Below are positions 9,088 to 17,818 of a stretch of 64,000 nt of DNA, piece after piece. This DNA comes from Pseudomonas sp. PH1b. GTDB lineage: Bacteria; Pseudomonadota; Gammaproteobacteria; Pseudomonadales; Pseudomonadaceae. Where the stretch lies: contig NZ_AYMU01000024.1 of the NCBI RefSeq assembly GCF_000633395.1, positions 1-64,000 of the forward strand, in the 5' to 3' direction. The notes under the pieces were generated by a model. That model made no database searches and was not told the DNA's origin. It saw only the letters and a program-made list of their open reading frames with translations. Each line of letters opens with the position of its first letter. Positions within the stretch are counted from its first letter, which is position 1. A program made the position numbers and the translations under genes.

Positions 9088-10094
9088 TGAAGATCCTGGT
9101 CACCGGCGGCACCGGTTTTATTGGCCGGCATCTGGTCTGGAAGCTGGCCGCCGAAGGCTGCGAAGTGCAGTTCAGCGGGCGCAACCCCGAGGCGGCGGCG
9201 CAAGTCATCGCCCACAGCCCGGCGCCGGTGCGCTGGCTGCCCCTGGAACACGGCAGCCGCCAGGCCAAACGCCTGCTGACCGACGCCAGCCGCGAGCACG
9301 ACGCCATCATCCATTGCGCGGCGCTGTCCTCGCCCTGGGGTTCGCCCCAGGCGTTTGCCCGGGCCAACCTCGACTCCACCGCCGAGGTGATCCACGCCTG
9401 CCGGGACAACCGCATTGCGCGGCTGATGCACATCTCCACCCCAAGCCTGTACTTCAACTTCAGCGACCGCCTGGGCATCCGCGAAGACCAGCCGCTGCCG
9501 CCACCGGTGAACGACTACGCCCGCAGCAAGGCCCAGGCCGAAACCCTGCTGGGCCAAGCCGGCCTGCCGGAATGCGTGATCCTGCGGCCCCGGTCGGTAT
9601 TCGGCCCCTGGGACGCGACCCTGATGCCGCGTCTGCTGCGGGTGATGCAGCGCGGGGCGATTCCGCTGATGCGCGGCGGCCGGGCCCAGCTGGACCTGAC
9701 CTGCGTCGACAATCTGGTGCACGCGGTGTGGCTGGCCCTGACCCGGCCCCTGCCGCGCCCGCTGTGCGTCTACAACCTGAGCAACGCCACGCCCCTGGCC
9801 TTCAAGGACTTGCTGCAACAGATGGCCGAGCACTTCCAATTGCCACTGCGCACCCGCCGCCTGCCCTGGCCCCTGGTGCACGGCGTGGCACAGTTGCTGG
9901 AGCTCAAGGCGCGCCTGGGCAACGGTGCCGAACCCTTGATCACCCGCTATGGCGCAGGCGTCCTGGCCTTCAGCCAGACCCTGGATATCAGCGCCATCCA
10001 GCGCGAGCTGGGCTACCACCCGGTGATCAGCCAGGAACAGGGCATCGCCCAGCACGCCCAATGGTGGCTGGCCCAACAGAGGCAACGACCATGA
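9087..10094 (+). CDS. NAD(P)-dependent epimerase / 3-beta-HSD-like reductase
   Basis: A 335-residue extended short-chain dehydrogenase. The cofactor motif VTGGTGFIG is at residues 5-13 and the catalytic YxxxK is Tyr144/Lys148 (DYARSKAQ). The subfamily resembles 3-beta-hydroxysteroid dehydrogenase-like reductases, including OleD, which reduces a 2-alkyl-3-oxoalkanoate. Next to a ketosynthase, a beta-keto reduction is a reasonable guess. Its ATG shares one base with the TGA of the ketosynthase gene, implying translational coupling. Confidence 0.88.
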   Translation: MKILVTGGTGFIGRHLVWKLAAEGCEVQFSGRNPEAAAQVIAHSPAPVRWLPLEHGSRQAKRLLTDASREHDAIIHCAALSSPWGSPQAFARANLDSTAEVIHACRDNRIARLMHISTPSLYFNFSDRLGIREDQPLPPPVNDYARSKAQAETLLGQAGLPECVILRPRSVFGPWDATLMPRLLRVMQRGAIPLMRGGRAQLDLTCVDNLVHAVWLALTRPLPRPLCVYNLSNATPLAFKDLLQQMAEHFQLPLRTRRLPWPLVHGVAQLLELKARLGNGAEPLITRYGAGVLAFSQTLDISAIQRELGYHPVISQEQGIAQHAQWWLAQQRQRP

Positions 10095-10945
10095 GCCGCC
10101 GCGTTAGCTTGAAGATCCTGCGGGCCGGCTGGTGCCAGCATCTGGAATGCATGGCCGACCGCGGCGGGCGCCTGGCGCCGGTGCAGTTTCCGGCCTTGTG
10201 CGGGCTGATCCAGCACCCGGACCACGGCTGGATTCTGTACGACACCGGCTACGCCGAGCACTTCTTCCAGGCCACCCGCGCCCTACCCGAACGCCTGTAC
10301 CGCAGCGCGGTGCCGGTGCAGTTGCCGGTGGTCGAGCAACTGGGCGCGCAGTTGCACGAGCTGGGCATCGGCCCGGGGGATATCCGCCATGTGATCATTT
10401 CCCACTTCCACGCCGACCATATCGCCGGCCTGCGGGACTTCAGCAATGCCCGTTTCATCGCCCTGGAGGCCGATTACCAGCATATCGACAACCTGCGCGG
10501 CCAGCGTTGGCGCGCCACCCTCGGCGGCCATCTGCCGGGATTGCTGCCGGACGACTTCAGCGCCCGCCTGCGCCTGGCCGACGCCAGCCCCAGCTATGCG
10601 CTACCGGGCTGGATGGCGCCCTTCGAGCAGGGCCTGGACCTGTTCGGCGATGGCAGCCTGATCGGCGTGCCGCTGCCGGGGCACAGCGCCGGCCAGTTGG
10701 GCCTGTTCATCGCCGACGCTCAGGGGCGGCCGGTATTTCTGGTGGCCGACGCCTGCTGGTCAGTGCCGGCCTGCCGCGCCGAGCGCCTGCCGGCCGCACC
10801 GGCGCTGTGGTTTGCCAGCGCCGACCGCCAGCAATACCTGCGCACCTACAGCGGCCTGGGCCAGCTGATCCGCCGGGAACCGGCGGTGGCGGTGCTGCCG
10901 TCCCATTGCACCCAGGCCTGGGAGGCGTTCGCCAATGAACAGTGA
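10091..10945 (+). CDS. metallo-beta-lactamase-fold hydrolase
   Basis: A 284-residue protein with the MBL-fold metal site SHFHADH (His105, His107, Asp109, His110), then His198 (PGHSAG), Asp220 (VADACW) and His272 (PSHC). All ligands of a two-metal site are present, so it should be active. The PGHSxGQ strand resembles lactonase- and thioesterase-like members. It probably hydrolyses an ester, thioester or lactone made by the cluster. It overlaps the previous gene by ATGA. Confidence 0.88.
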   Translation: MSRRVSLKILRAGWCQHLECMADRGGRLAPVQFPALCGLIQHPDHGWILYDTGYAEHFFQATRALPERLYRSAVPVQLPVVEQLGAQLHELGIGPGDIRHVIISHFHADHIAGLRDFSNARFIALEADYQHIDNLRGQRWRATLGGHLPGLLPDDFSARLRLADASPSYALPGWMAPFEQGLDLFGDGSLIGVPLPGHSAGQLGLFIADAQGRPVFLVADACWSVPACRAERLPAAPALWFASADRQQYLRTYSGLGQLIRREPAVAVLPSHCTQAWEAFANEQ

Positions 10946-12293
10946 ACGCCTGCTGGGCACCCTGCGCAGCATTGGCTCCTTCGTGTTCAGCCGCTATGCC
11001 CTGCGCTTTCGTCGTCGCGAGCGGCTGGAAGCCTGGCAGGCAAGGCGCCTGCGGCACTTCATGGCCAAGGTCATGCCTGGCGGCGAGCGCTTCAGGGGGC
11101 TGGTCAACGACGGCCTGCACAGCTTGCCGATCATGGACAAGGCCAGCCTGATGAGCGATTTCGCCGGCTTCAACACCCGTGCCCTGAGCCTGGAACAGGT
11201 GCTGCCGGTGGCCTTGCAAGCCGAGCACTCCCGGGACTTCAGCCCGACCCTGGGGGACATCACCGTAGGCCTGTCCAGCGGCACTTCGGGGGCCCAGGGG
11301 GTGTTCCTGGTCAGCAGCGCGGAACGCCAGCGCTGGGCCGGTATCCTGTTGGCGCGAACCCTGCCCCGGGCCCTGCTGCCACGGTTGCTGTGCCCCTGGC
11401 TGGCGCCGCTGCGCATCGCCTTTTTCCTGCGGGCCAACAGCCGCCTGTACACCACCCTGGCCAGCCGTCGCATCGACTTCGCCTTTCATGACCTGACCCT
11501 GGGCCTGGGCGCCTCCCTGGAGCGCCTGAATCAGCACAACCCCGACGTGCTGGTGGCCCCGGCCACGGTGCTGCGCGGGTTGGCCCAGGCGGCCCTGGCC
11601 GGGCAGCTGACGATCCGCCCACGGCACATCCTGTCGGTGGCCGAAGTGCTGGAAAGCACTGACGCCGAGGTGGTGCAGCAGGCCTTCGGCCTCAAGCCCC
11701 AGCAGATCTATCAGGCCAGCGAGGGCTTTCTTGGCTACACCTGCGAGGCCGGCACCCTGCACCTGAATGAAAGCCACCTGCACATCGAACCGCAGTGGCT
11801 GGACCCGGAACGCACGCGCTTTCAGCCGATCATCACCGACTTTTCCCGGCGTACGCAGTTGATCGTGCGTTATCGCCTCAATGACATCTTGCGGGTGGCC
11901 AGCGCGCCCTGCCCCTGCGGCCGCGCGGAGCGGGCGATTGCCGCCGTGGAGGGCCGCGCCGACGAGATCCTCTGGCTGCCAAGGCTCGACGGCCAGCAAC
12001 TGGCACCGCTCTACCCCGATGTGTTGCGCCGCGCCTTGCTGATGCTCGGGGCGACGCTTGAGGAATATCAAATCCACCAGCGCGGGCTGCTCTGGCAGGC
12101 CAACCTGCGCACCTCGGGCGACTACCCCGCCCTGTGCCAACGCTTGACCGAGGCCCTGAGCGCACTCTGCGCGCAACAGGGGCTGCAGACGCCGAGCCTG
12201 AGCTTCGGCCACTGGCAGGCCCCTCCCCCCCAAACGAAAAGACGCCGCCTGCTGATGCTGCAACTACCCGAGGGACTGCCATGCGTGTATTGA
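10935..12293 (+). CDS. F390 synthetase-related adenylate-forming enzyme
   Basis: A 452-residue member of the adenylate-forming superfamily, close to phenylacetate-CoA ligase and F390 synthetase-related proteins. The phosphate loop is GLSSGTSGAQG (residues 112-122). QIYQASEGFLG corresponds to the adenine-site motif, and APCPCGR is the CxCG segment of the PaaK branch. It should activate a carboxylate as an acyl-adenylate, but the acceptor is unknown, and no carrier protein is encoded in the cluster. It overlaps the preceding gene by 11 bp and the next by 13 bp. Confidence 0.85.
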   Translation: MNSERLLGTLRSIGSFVFSRYALRFRRRERLEAWQARRLRHFMAKVMPGGERFRGLVNDGLHSLPIMDKASLMSDFAGFNTRALSLEQVLPVALQAEHSRDFSPTLGDITVGLSSGTSGAQGVFLVSSAERQRWAGILLARTLPRALLPRLLCPWLAPLRIAFFLRANSRLYTTLASRRIDFAFHDLTLGLGASLERLNQHNPDVLVAPATVLRGLAQAALAGQLTIRPRHILSVAEVLESTDAEVVQQAFGLKPQQIYQASEGFLGYTCEAGTLHLNESHLHIEPQWLDPERTRFQPIITDFSRRTQLIVRYRLNDILRVASAPCPCGRAERAIAAVEGRADEILWLPRLDGQQLAPLYPDVLRRALLMLGATLEEYQIHQRGLLWQANLRTSGDYPALCQRLTEALSALCAQQGLQTPSLSFGHWQAPPPQTKRRRLLMLQLPEGLPCVY

Positions 12294-13435
12294 TTCTCGG
12301 CGCCCGGGCCCCGGCCTGCCTCGAATGGGCCCGGGCGTTCAAGCAAGCCGGCTGGACGGTGACCGTGGCCGATTCCCTGGCCCAGCCCCTGAGCCGTTTC
12401 AGCCGCGCCGCCGAACACTTCGTGCGCCTGCCGGAACCCCGGCACGATCCCCAGGCCTGGATCGAGGCCCTGGCCGTGGTCATCCGCCAGCAGGCCATCG
12501 ACCTGCTGCTGCCCACCTGCGAAGAGGTGTTCTACCTGGCCCACGGCCTGGAACGCCTGCGGCCTTTGTGCCGGGTGTTCACCAGCGATTTCGAGCTGCT
12601 GCACCGCCTGCACCACAAGGGCGACTTCGCGGCCATGACCCAGGGCTGGGCCGTGGCCGCACCGCCGACCCAGGTGCTGCATGACCCGGCCGCGTTGCAG
12701 GCCCTGGCCGCCGAACACGATGCCCTGGTGTTCAAGCCGGCCTATTCGCGTTTCGCCTCCCAGACCCTGATCCGCCCGAGCCCGGCGCAACTGACCAAGG
12801 TCCGACCCAGCGCCGAGGCCCCCTGGGTGGCCCAGCGCTTTGTCCCCGGCCAGGAATACTGCAGCTTCAGCGTGCTGGTGGACGGCCAGTTGCGCGCCCA
12901 CAGCAGCTACCAGCCGCGCTACCGGGTTGGGCGCGGCTCGGGGATCTACTTCCACAGCTGCGCCCCGGCGCCGATCCGCGCCTTCCTGGAGCAGTTCGGC
13001 CAGGCCACCGGCTACACCGGGCAAGTGGGCTTTGATTTCATCGAGGACCAGCACGGGCGCTTCCATGTCCTGGAGTGCAACCCCAGGGCCACCAGCGGCG
13101 TGCACCTGTTCGACGACCAGCGCGAACAACTGGTGGCGGCGCTGGGCATTGAGGCCGGCACAGCACTGCAGGCCACCCTGGAACCGCGGATGATCGCCCT
13201 GGCCATGCTGCTTCTGGCGGCGCCGCAACGGGCCTTGAGCCGCACGTTCTGGCACGACTACCGGCAAGCCCGGGACGTGATCGTCCAGGACGGCGACCGC
13301 GGCCCCCTCACCGCCCAGGTACTGAGCCTGGCGGAAATCATCGGCCGCGCCCTGACCCGCCGCTGCGGGCTGCTGGCCGCCTCCACCGCCGATATCGAGT
13401 GGAACGGCCAACCCCTGGAGGCGCCGCGCCCATGA
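12281..13435 (+). CDS. ATP-grasp ligase
   Basis: A 384-residue ATP-grasp protein. The N-terminal preATP-grasp fold is MRVLILGARAPACLEWARAF, LVFKPAYSRFASQT (about 149-162) binds ATP, and ECNPRATSG with Glu265 and Asn267 binds magnesium. Members form amide or thioester bonds through an acyl phosphate. It resembles carbamoyl-phosphate-synthase-like orphan members used in small-molecule assembly. It lies directly after an adenylate-forming enzyme, so the pathway contains at least two carboxylate activations. Confidence 0.87.
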   Translation: MRVLILGARAPACLEWARAFKQAGWTVTVADSLAQPLSRFSRAAEHFVRLPEPRHDPQAWIEALAVVIRQQAIDLLLPTCEEVFYLAHGLERLRPLCRVFTSDFELLHRLHHKGDFAAMTQGWAVAAPPTQVLHDPAALQALAAEHDALVFKPAYSRFASQTLIRPSPAQLTKVRPSAEAPWVAQRFVPGQEYCSFSVLVDGQLRAHSSYQPRYRVGRGSGIYFHSCAPAPIRAFLEQFGQATGYTGQVGFDFIEDQHGRFHVLECNPRATSGVHLFDDQREQLVAALGIEAGTALQATLEPRMIALAMLLLAAPQRALSRTFWHDYRQARDVIVQDGDRGPLTAQVLSLAEIIGRALTRRCGLLAASTADIEWNGQPLEAPRP

Positions 13436-14571
13436 AGCTGTTGCTGCCCGAACAACTGGCCCAGCAGCCACCCGGCGCCGACGACAGCCACGCCCGGCAT
13501 TACGTGCGCACCTGCGCCGGTGGCGAGCTGATCGGCAACGTCAGCACCGCCCTGGCCCTGCTGGACACCGGCCGCCAGCAGTTCCCGGTGAGCATCAACC
13601 ATGGCCACGACCCTGTGGATAACTGCTACGTGGTGTCGCCGCAGACCGCCTACAGCGGCTATGCCCGGGAAGAGCTGCAACGCCTGAAGCGACCCTGGCT
13701 GGCCTGGCCACTGAAGCTGCTGACCCAGGGCGTCGACCGGCTGCTGAGCGCGGCCAAGGTCGATCGCCTGGTGCAGGTCAACAACTGGCTGCTGTCCACC
13801 AACCTCTACCCGGCCGACTGGGATGGCGCGGATCTGCCGGCGATCACCGAGCTGCTGCGCCGGGAGTTTCCCGACCACGGCTTCGGCTTCCGCTCCCTCA
13901 ACGACTTCAGCAACCTGGAACTGCGCAAGCGCCTGCAAGCCCTGGGCTACCTGGCCATTCCCAGCCGCCAGGTGTACCTGTTCGACGGGCGCGACGGCGA
14001 GGACTCGGCCTTCCTGCGCCATCACAACACCCGCATGGACGCCACCCTGCTGCGCCGCAGCCCTTATACGGTGGTGCCCGGCAGCGAGCTGAACGAGGCC
14101 GACTTCCAGCGCATCGAACAGCTGTACAACCTGCTCTACCTGGACAAGTACAGCCGCCTCAACCCCCACTACAGCGCCCAATGGCTGCAACGCGGGCAGG
14201 CCGAGGGCTGGCTGGAAGTGCGCGCCCTGCGCAACGCCGAAGGGCGCATCGACGGCGCCCTGGGCTGGTTCGCCAACAGCGCCCTGATCAGCACCCCCAT
14301 CGTCGGCTATGACACCGCCCTGCCTCAGCGCGCCGGCCTGTACCGGCAACTGACAAGACTGTGCCTGCAAGAAGCGGTGAACCGCCGCCAGGTGCTCAAC
14401 TTCAGCTCCGGCGCCGCCGCCTTCAAGCGCCTGCGGGGCGGTGAGCCAGAGATCGAATACAGCCTGATCCACGTCGCCCACCTGCCCTGGTCGCGAAGGC
14501 TGGTGTGGCAATTGATGGGCCTGCTGCTGCAACGGATCGGCGTACCACTGATGAGGAAGCTCAAACTGTGA
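13432..14571 (+). CDS. FemAB/GNAT-like acyltransferase, putative
   Basis: A 379-residue soluble protein. The C-terminal half (EQLYNLLYLDKYSRLNPHYS, then VLNFSSGAAAFKRLRGG near residue 325) resembles FemAB/GNAT-fold acyltransferases, with a conserved S-G-x-x-x-F-K-R-x-R-G pattern. Family membership is from pattern only and is less sure than for its neighbours. It overlaps the ATP-grasp gene by ATGA and the Rieske gene by GTGA. Inside it TGTGGATAA at 13614-13622 is a perfect DnaA-box 9-mer, probably chance. Confidence 0.65.
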   Translation: MKLLLPEQLAQQPPGADDSHARHYVRTCAGGELIGNVSTALALLDTGRQQFPVSINHGHDPVDNCYVVSPQTAYSGYAREELQRLKRPWLAWPLKLLTQGVDRLLSAAKVDRLVQVNNWLLSTNLYPADWDGADLPAITELLRREFPDHGFGFRSLNDFSNLELRKRLQALGYLAIPSRQVYLFDGRDGEDSAFLRHHNTRMDATLLRRSPYTVVPGSELNEADFQRIEQLYNLLYLDKYSRLNPHYSAQWLQRGQAEGWLEVRALRNAEGRIDGALGWFANSALISTPIVGYDTALPQRAGLYRQLTRLCLQEAVNRRQVLNFSSGAAAFKRLRGGEPEIEYSLIHVAHLPWSRRLVWQLMGLLLQRIGVPLMRKLKL

Positions 14572-15584
14572 ACAGTCACTCGGGCTGGTGGCCCGTCGCC
14601 CTGAGCCGGCAACTGCAACGCCAACCCCTGGCCTGCACCCTGCACGGCGTGCCGCTGGTGCTGTTCCGCGATGCCGAAGGCACCCCCTCCGTGCTGCCGG
14701 ACCGCTGCCCCCATCGCTTTGCGCCCCTGAGCGCCGGCCGGGTGCGCGACGGAGCGATCCAGTGCCCCTACCACGGCTGGCGTTTCGACTCCCAGGGCCG
14801 CTGCACGCACCTGCCCGGCCAGGAGCAGCAACGCTGCAGCCAGCCGTTGCTGCAACCCTTGCACAGCTGCGAAGCCCAGGGGCTGGTGTGGGCCAGCCTT
14901 GCCGCCGAACCACCGAGCACCGCTCCGGTGGCCGCCGCCGAACAGTCCCAGGCCCTGGACGTGTTCTGGATCAGCGACCGGGTGCGCTGCACCTTGCAGG
15001 ACGCCGCGGAGAACTTCCTCGACGGCTTCCACACCCACTTCGTGCACGCCGGCTGGATTCGCCACGACCGCCAGCGCCAGCGTATTCGCGCCTGGGTGCA
15101 TCAGTTGGAGGATGGGGTTGAAGCGCAGTACAGCGAAGAAGGCACCCAATCCGGGCTGATATCCCGGCTGTTCGAAGGCGAACGCGGCATCAGCATGGGG
15201 CGCTTCCGCCTGCCCGGGCTGGCGGAAATCGAATACCGCGACCGCCAGGGCCGGCTCAACCTGCTGGTCAGCGCCTGGCTGAGCCCGGCCGCCGAGGGCG
15301 AACTGCGCCTGTTCGCGCGCATCGCCACCGCCCGCGGCCGCACGCCGGGCTGGCTCAAGCGTGGCGTGCTGCAGCCCTTGTTCAAGGTGATCCTCAAGCA
15401 GGACCGGCAGATCCTGGAGAAAGTCAGCGCCAACCAGCAGCGCTTCGCCCGGGTGCCGCTGCGCTGGCAGCGGCCAAGCCCTTTGGACAGTTCGCTGGAT
15501 CTGCTGGGGCCGTGGATTCGCCAGTTGCTGGAACAGGGTGAGTTGCAGGGCTTCCAGGAGCGGCATGAGGAGTTTCTGCTCTGA
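14568..15584 (+). CDS. Rieske 2Fe-2S oxygenase
   Basis: A 338-residue Rieske non-heme iron oxygenase. The 2Fe-2S cluster ligands are Cys47-Pro-His49 and Cys66-Pro-Tyr-His69. The mononuclear iron site is ENFLDGFHTHFVH, with Asp152 bridging and His155 and His160 as ligands. Asp279 (KQDRQILE) is the likely third ligand, so it is complete. It should hydroxylate, demethylate or desaturate the product and would need a reductase encoded elsewhere. The start is GTG, overlapping the previous stop as GTGA. It is the last gene of the seven-gene operon. Confidence 0.9.
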   Translation: MNSHSGWWPVALSRQLQRQPLACTLHGVPLVLFRDAEGTPSVLPDRCPHRFAPLSAGRVRDGAIQCPYHGWRFDSQGRCTHLPGQEQQRCSQPLLQPLHSCEAQGLVWASLAAEPPSTAPVAAAEQSQALDVFWISDRVRCTLQDAAENFLDGFHTHFVHAGWIRHDRQRQRIRAWVHQLEDGVEAQYSEEGTQSGLISRLFEGERGISMGRFRLPGLAEIEYRDRQGRLNLLVSAWLSPAAEGELRLFARIATARGRTPGWLKRGVLQPLFKVILKQDRQILEKVSANQQRFARVPLRWQRPSPLDSSLDLLGPWIRQLLEQGELQGFQERHEEFLL

Positions 15585-15587
15585 AAG

Positions 15588-15922
15588 GTAGGGGGGGCTT
15601 GCCGGCGATGGCGGTCTTGAGGGCCCTTCGCTGGCGAGCCAGCTCCTACAGCTGGCAGGGGGATCGGGAGGAGTCTGTAGGAGCCGGCTTGCCGGCGATG
15701 GCGATCTTGCGGGCCCCTTCGCTGGCAAGCCAGCTCCTACAGCTGGCAGGGGGATCGGGGGGAGTCTGTAGGAGCCGGCTTGCCGGCGAAGGCGATCTTG
15801 CGGGCCCCTTCGCTGGCAAGCCAGCTCCTACAGCTGGCAGGGAGATCGGGGGGAGTCTGTAGGAGCCGGCTTGCCGGCGATGGCGGTCTTGCGGGCCTCT
15901 TCGCTGGCAAGCCAGCTCCTAC
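15588..15922. repeat. array of four REPIN elements, opposite orientation
   Basis: Units end at 15649 (the first is degenerate at its left end), and three of 64 bp start at 15677, 15768 and 15859, a period of 91 bp. Each begins GTAGGAGCCGGCTTGCCGGC and ends CTGGCAAGCCAGCTCCTAC, the reverse arrangement of the arrays at 1133 and 6117, with a shorter loop. Spacers (AGCTGGCAGGG.GATCGGG.GGAGTCT) repeat too. It directly follows the Rieske gene and may terminate or stabilise the operon transcript. Confidence 0.93.
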
Positions 15923-16141
15923 AGCTGGCAGGGGGATCGGGGGGAGATGGGGTTCTCGGGACGCCTGTTCGCGGGGGTTTGCGGGCCAGGACAAGAACCG
16001 ATTCAGCCTGCCGCCCAGCCTGCCGTTCCTCGGCTCGACGCACTATATGCAGACGGCGAGCCCGTGCACCGGTATAGTGCGCCCCCTCTTCACGTGGACA
16101 GCCGTCGGTAACGAGGCTCAATCCCACGGGAAACCCGAACT

Positions 16142-16150
16142 AATAACAAC
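16142..16150 (+). promoter_or_regulatory. A-rich Hfq/Crc-type motif
   Basis: AATAACAAC fits the AAnAAn(A) catabolite-activity motif bound by Hfq with Crc in Pseudomonas. It is 125 nt upstream of the symporter start, further than usual. Regulation would require the transcript to begin upstream of it. Confidence 0.3.
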
Positions 16151-16216
16151 CCGCGAATAGAGAACCGGGACGAACAATCGCCCCACCGCTTTGCCGTGCG
16201 TGCAATCAGCGGTGTA

Positions 16217-16231
16217 ACAGAATGTTTCTGT
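16217..16231. promoter_or_regulatory. perfect inverted repeat upstream of the symporter gene
   Basis: ACAGAA-TGT-TTCTGT, 6-bp perfect arms, 43 bp before the start codon. It is a plausible operator for an unidentified regulator. The rest of the 350 bp between the REPINs and the gene shows no riboswitch that I recognise. Confidence 0.4.
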
Positions 16232-16274
16232 CCGCTCTGCTTTTGCCTACACAAAAAACAGCGAGGAATAATCC

Positions 16275-17714
16275 ATGCTCGAAGTCATCAACGACTTCCT
16301 CTCAGGGAAAGTGCTGATCGTGCTCATCGTCGGGCTCGGCAGCTACTTCACGATCCGCTCGCGTTTCGTTCAATTGCGCCACTTCCTCCACATGTTCGCG
16401 GTGTTCCGCGACAGCCTGAAAAGCACCGGCGGCCAGCTCAGCTCGTTCCAGGCGCTGATGCTCAGCCTCGCCGGCCGAGTGGGAGCAGGCAACATCGCCG
16501 GCGTCGGCATCGCCGTAACCCTGGGCGGCCCTGGCGCGGTGTTCTGGATGTGGGTGACCGCACTGGTCGGCATGTCCAGCAGCTTCTTCGAGTGCACCCT
16601 GGCCCAGGTCTACAAGCGCGCCGACGGCGACGGCCTGTACCGCGGCGGCCCGGCCTACTACATCCAGCACGGCCTGAAGCTCAAGGGCATGGCGGTGTTG
16701 TTCTCGATCCTGCTGCTGGTCACCTACGGCTTCGCCTTCATCGGCCTGCAGTCCTACACCGTGACGCACTCGCTGCAGGACGCCTTCGCCTTCGCCCCTA
16801 GCCACACCGGTATTGTCCTGGCGGCGCTGCTGGCGATCACCTTCATCGGCGGCATCAAGCGCATCGCCGCGGTGTCCGACCTGCTGGTCCCGGTCAAGAC
16901 CCTGGCCTACATCGCCGTGACCCTGTACGTGATCGGCACCCAGATCGAACAAGTGCCGGCCATGCTGGAGACCATCATCAAGAGCGCCTTCGGCCTCGAT
17001 CCGGCCTTCGGCGGCCTGCTCGGCAGCGCCATCGTCATGGGCGTGAAGCGCGGCGTGTTCGCCAACGAAGCGGGCCTGGGCAGTGCGCCGAACGTCGCCG
17101 CCGTGGCCGCTGTGAAGCACCCGGGCGCCCAGGGCGTGGTCCAGGCCTTCAGCGTGTTCCTCGACACCTTCGTGATCTGCACCTGCACCGCGCTGCTGAT
17201 CCTGCTGTCCGGCTTCTACACCCCGGGCTTCGAAGGCGACGGCATCGTCCTGACCCAGAACTCGCTGGCCGCCGTGGTCGGTGACTGGGGTCGCCTGTTC
17301 GTCAGCGTCGCGCTGTCGCTGTTCGTCTTCACCTGCATCCTCTACAACTACTACCTGGGCGAGAACAGCCTGCAGTTCCTCACCCGCAACCGCACCGTGC
17401 TGATGCTGTTCCGCGGCCTGGTACTGGCGCTGGTGGTATGGGGTTCGATGCAGGACCTTTCGACCGTGTTCGCCTTCGCCGACATCACCATGACCTGCCT
17501 GGCCTTCGTCAACCTGGTGGCCCTGGCCATGCTGTTCAAGGTCGGCCTGCGGGTGATGCGCGACTACGACGAGCAGCGCCGCGCCGGCGTCGCCCAGCCA
17601 GTGTTCGACTCGCGCAAATTCGCCGATCTGGACCTGGACCTGAAGGCCTGGCCTGCCGAACCTTCGGCCACCGCCCAGGCCGAGCCGCAAGGCGTGCCCG
17701 CAGCGCAACGCTGA
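16275..17714 (+). CDS. alanine or glycine:cation symporter, AGCS family
   Basis: A 479-residue polytopic inner-membrane protein that takes up alanine or glycine with sodium. Family signatures include QALMLSLAGRVGAGNIAGVGIAVTLGG near residue 60, where the sodium and substrate sites lie, and KRGVFANEAGLGSAPN near 260. About 10-11 hydrophobic segments are spread along it and the length is typical. GAGGAATAATCC before the ATG gives a clear ribosome site. Substrate choice cannot be read from the sequence. Confidence 0.92.
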   Translation: MLEVINDFLSGKVLIVLIVGLGSYFTIRSRFVQLRHFLHMFAVFRDSLKSTGGQLSSFQALMLSLAGRVGAGNIAGVGIAVTLGGPGAVFWMWVTALVGMSSSFFECTLAQVYKRADGDGLYRGGPAYYIQHGLKLKGMAVLFSILLLVTYGFAFIGLQSYTVTHSLQDAFAFAPSHTGIVLAALLAITFIGGIKRIAAVSDLLVPVKTLAYIAVTLYVIGTQIEQVPAMLETIIKSAFGLDPAFGGLLGSAIVMGVKRGVFANEAGLGSAPNVAAVAAVKHPGAQGVVQAFSVFLDTFVICTCTALLILLSGFYTPGFEGDGIVLTQNSLAAVVGDWGRLFVSVALSLFVFTCILYNYYLGENSLQFLTRNRTVLMLFRGLVLALVVWGSMQDLSTVFAFADITMTCLAFVNLVALAMLFKVGLRVMRDYDEQRRAGVAQPVFDSRKFADLDLDLKAWPAEPSATAQAEPQGVPAAQR

Positions 17715-17765
17715 CGGGTAAACGACGGGCGCATCCTCTGCATCCGTCGGTTACAGTTCGATAAA

Positions 17766-17793
17766 TGTGGGGGCGGCCTTGCCCGCTCCCACA
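17766..17793. repeat. small REP-like hairpin before the asparaginase gene
   Basis: TGTGGGGGCGG and the near-complement CCGCTCCCACA frame a short loop. This TGTGGGAGC-type palindrome is a second, common Pseudomonas intergenic repeat class. It lies 25 bp before the asparaginase start and could end the symporter transcript, although it has no T tract. Confidence 0.55.
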
Positions 17794-17818
17794 GGAACTC
17801 ACCGTTTCGGAGAATCCC

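Noticed and set aside
13614..13622. Perfect DnaA-box 9-mers standing alone here and at 20709-20717
   Set aside because: A 9-mer is expected by chance about this often in 64 kb; only the phased cluster at 29477-29579 stands out.
16001..16274. Possible glycine riboswitch before the symporter gene
   Set aside because: The conserved cores of the aptamers are not present in either half of the region.
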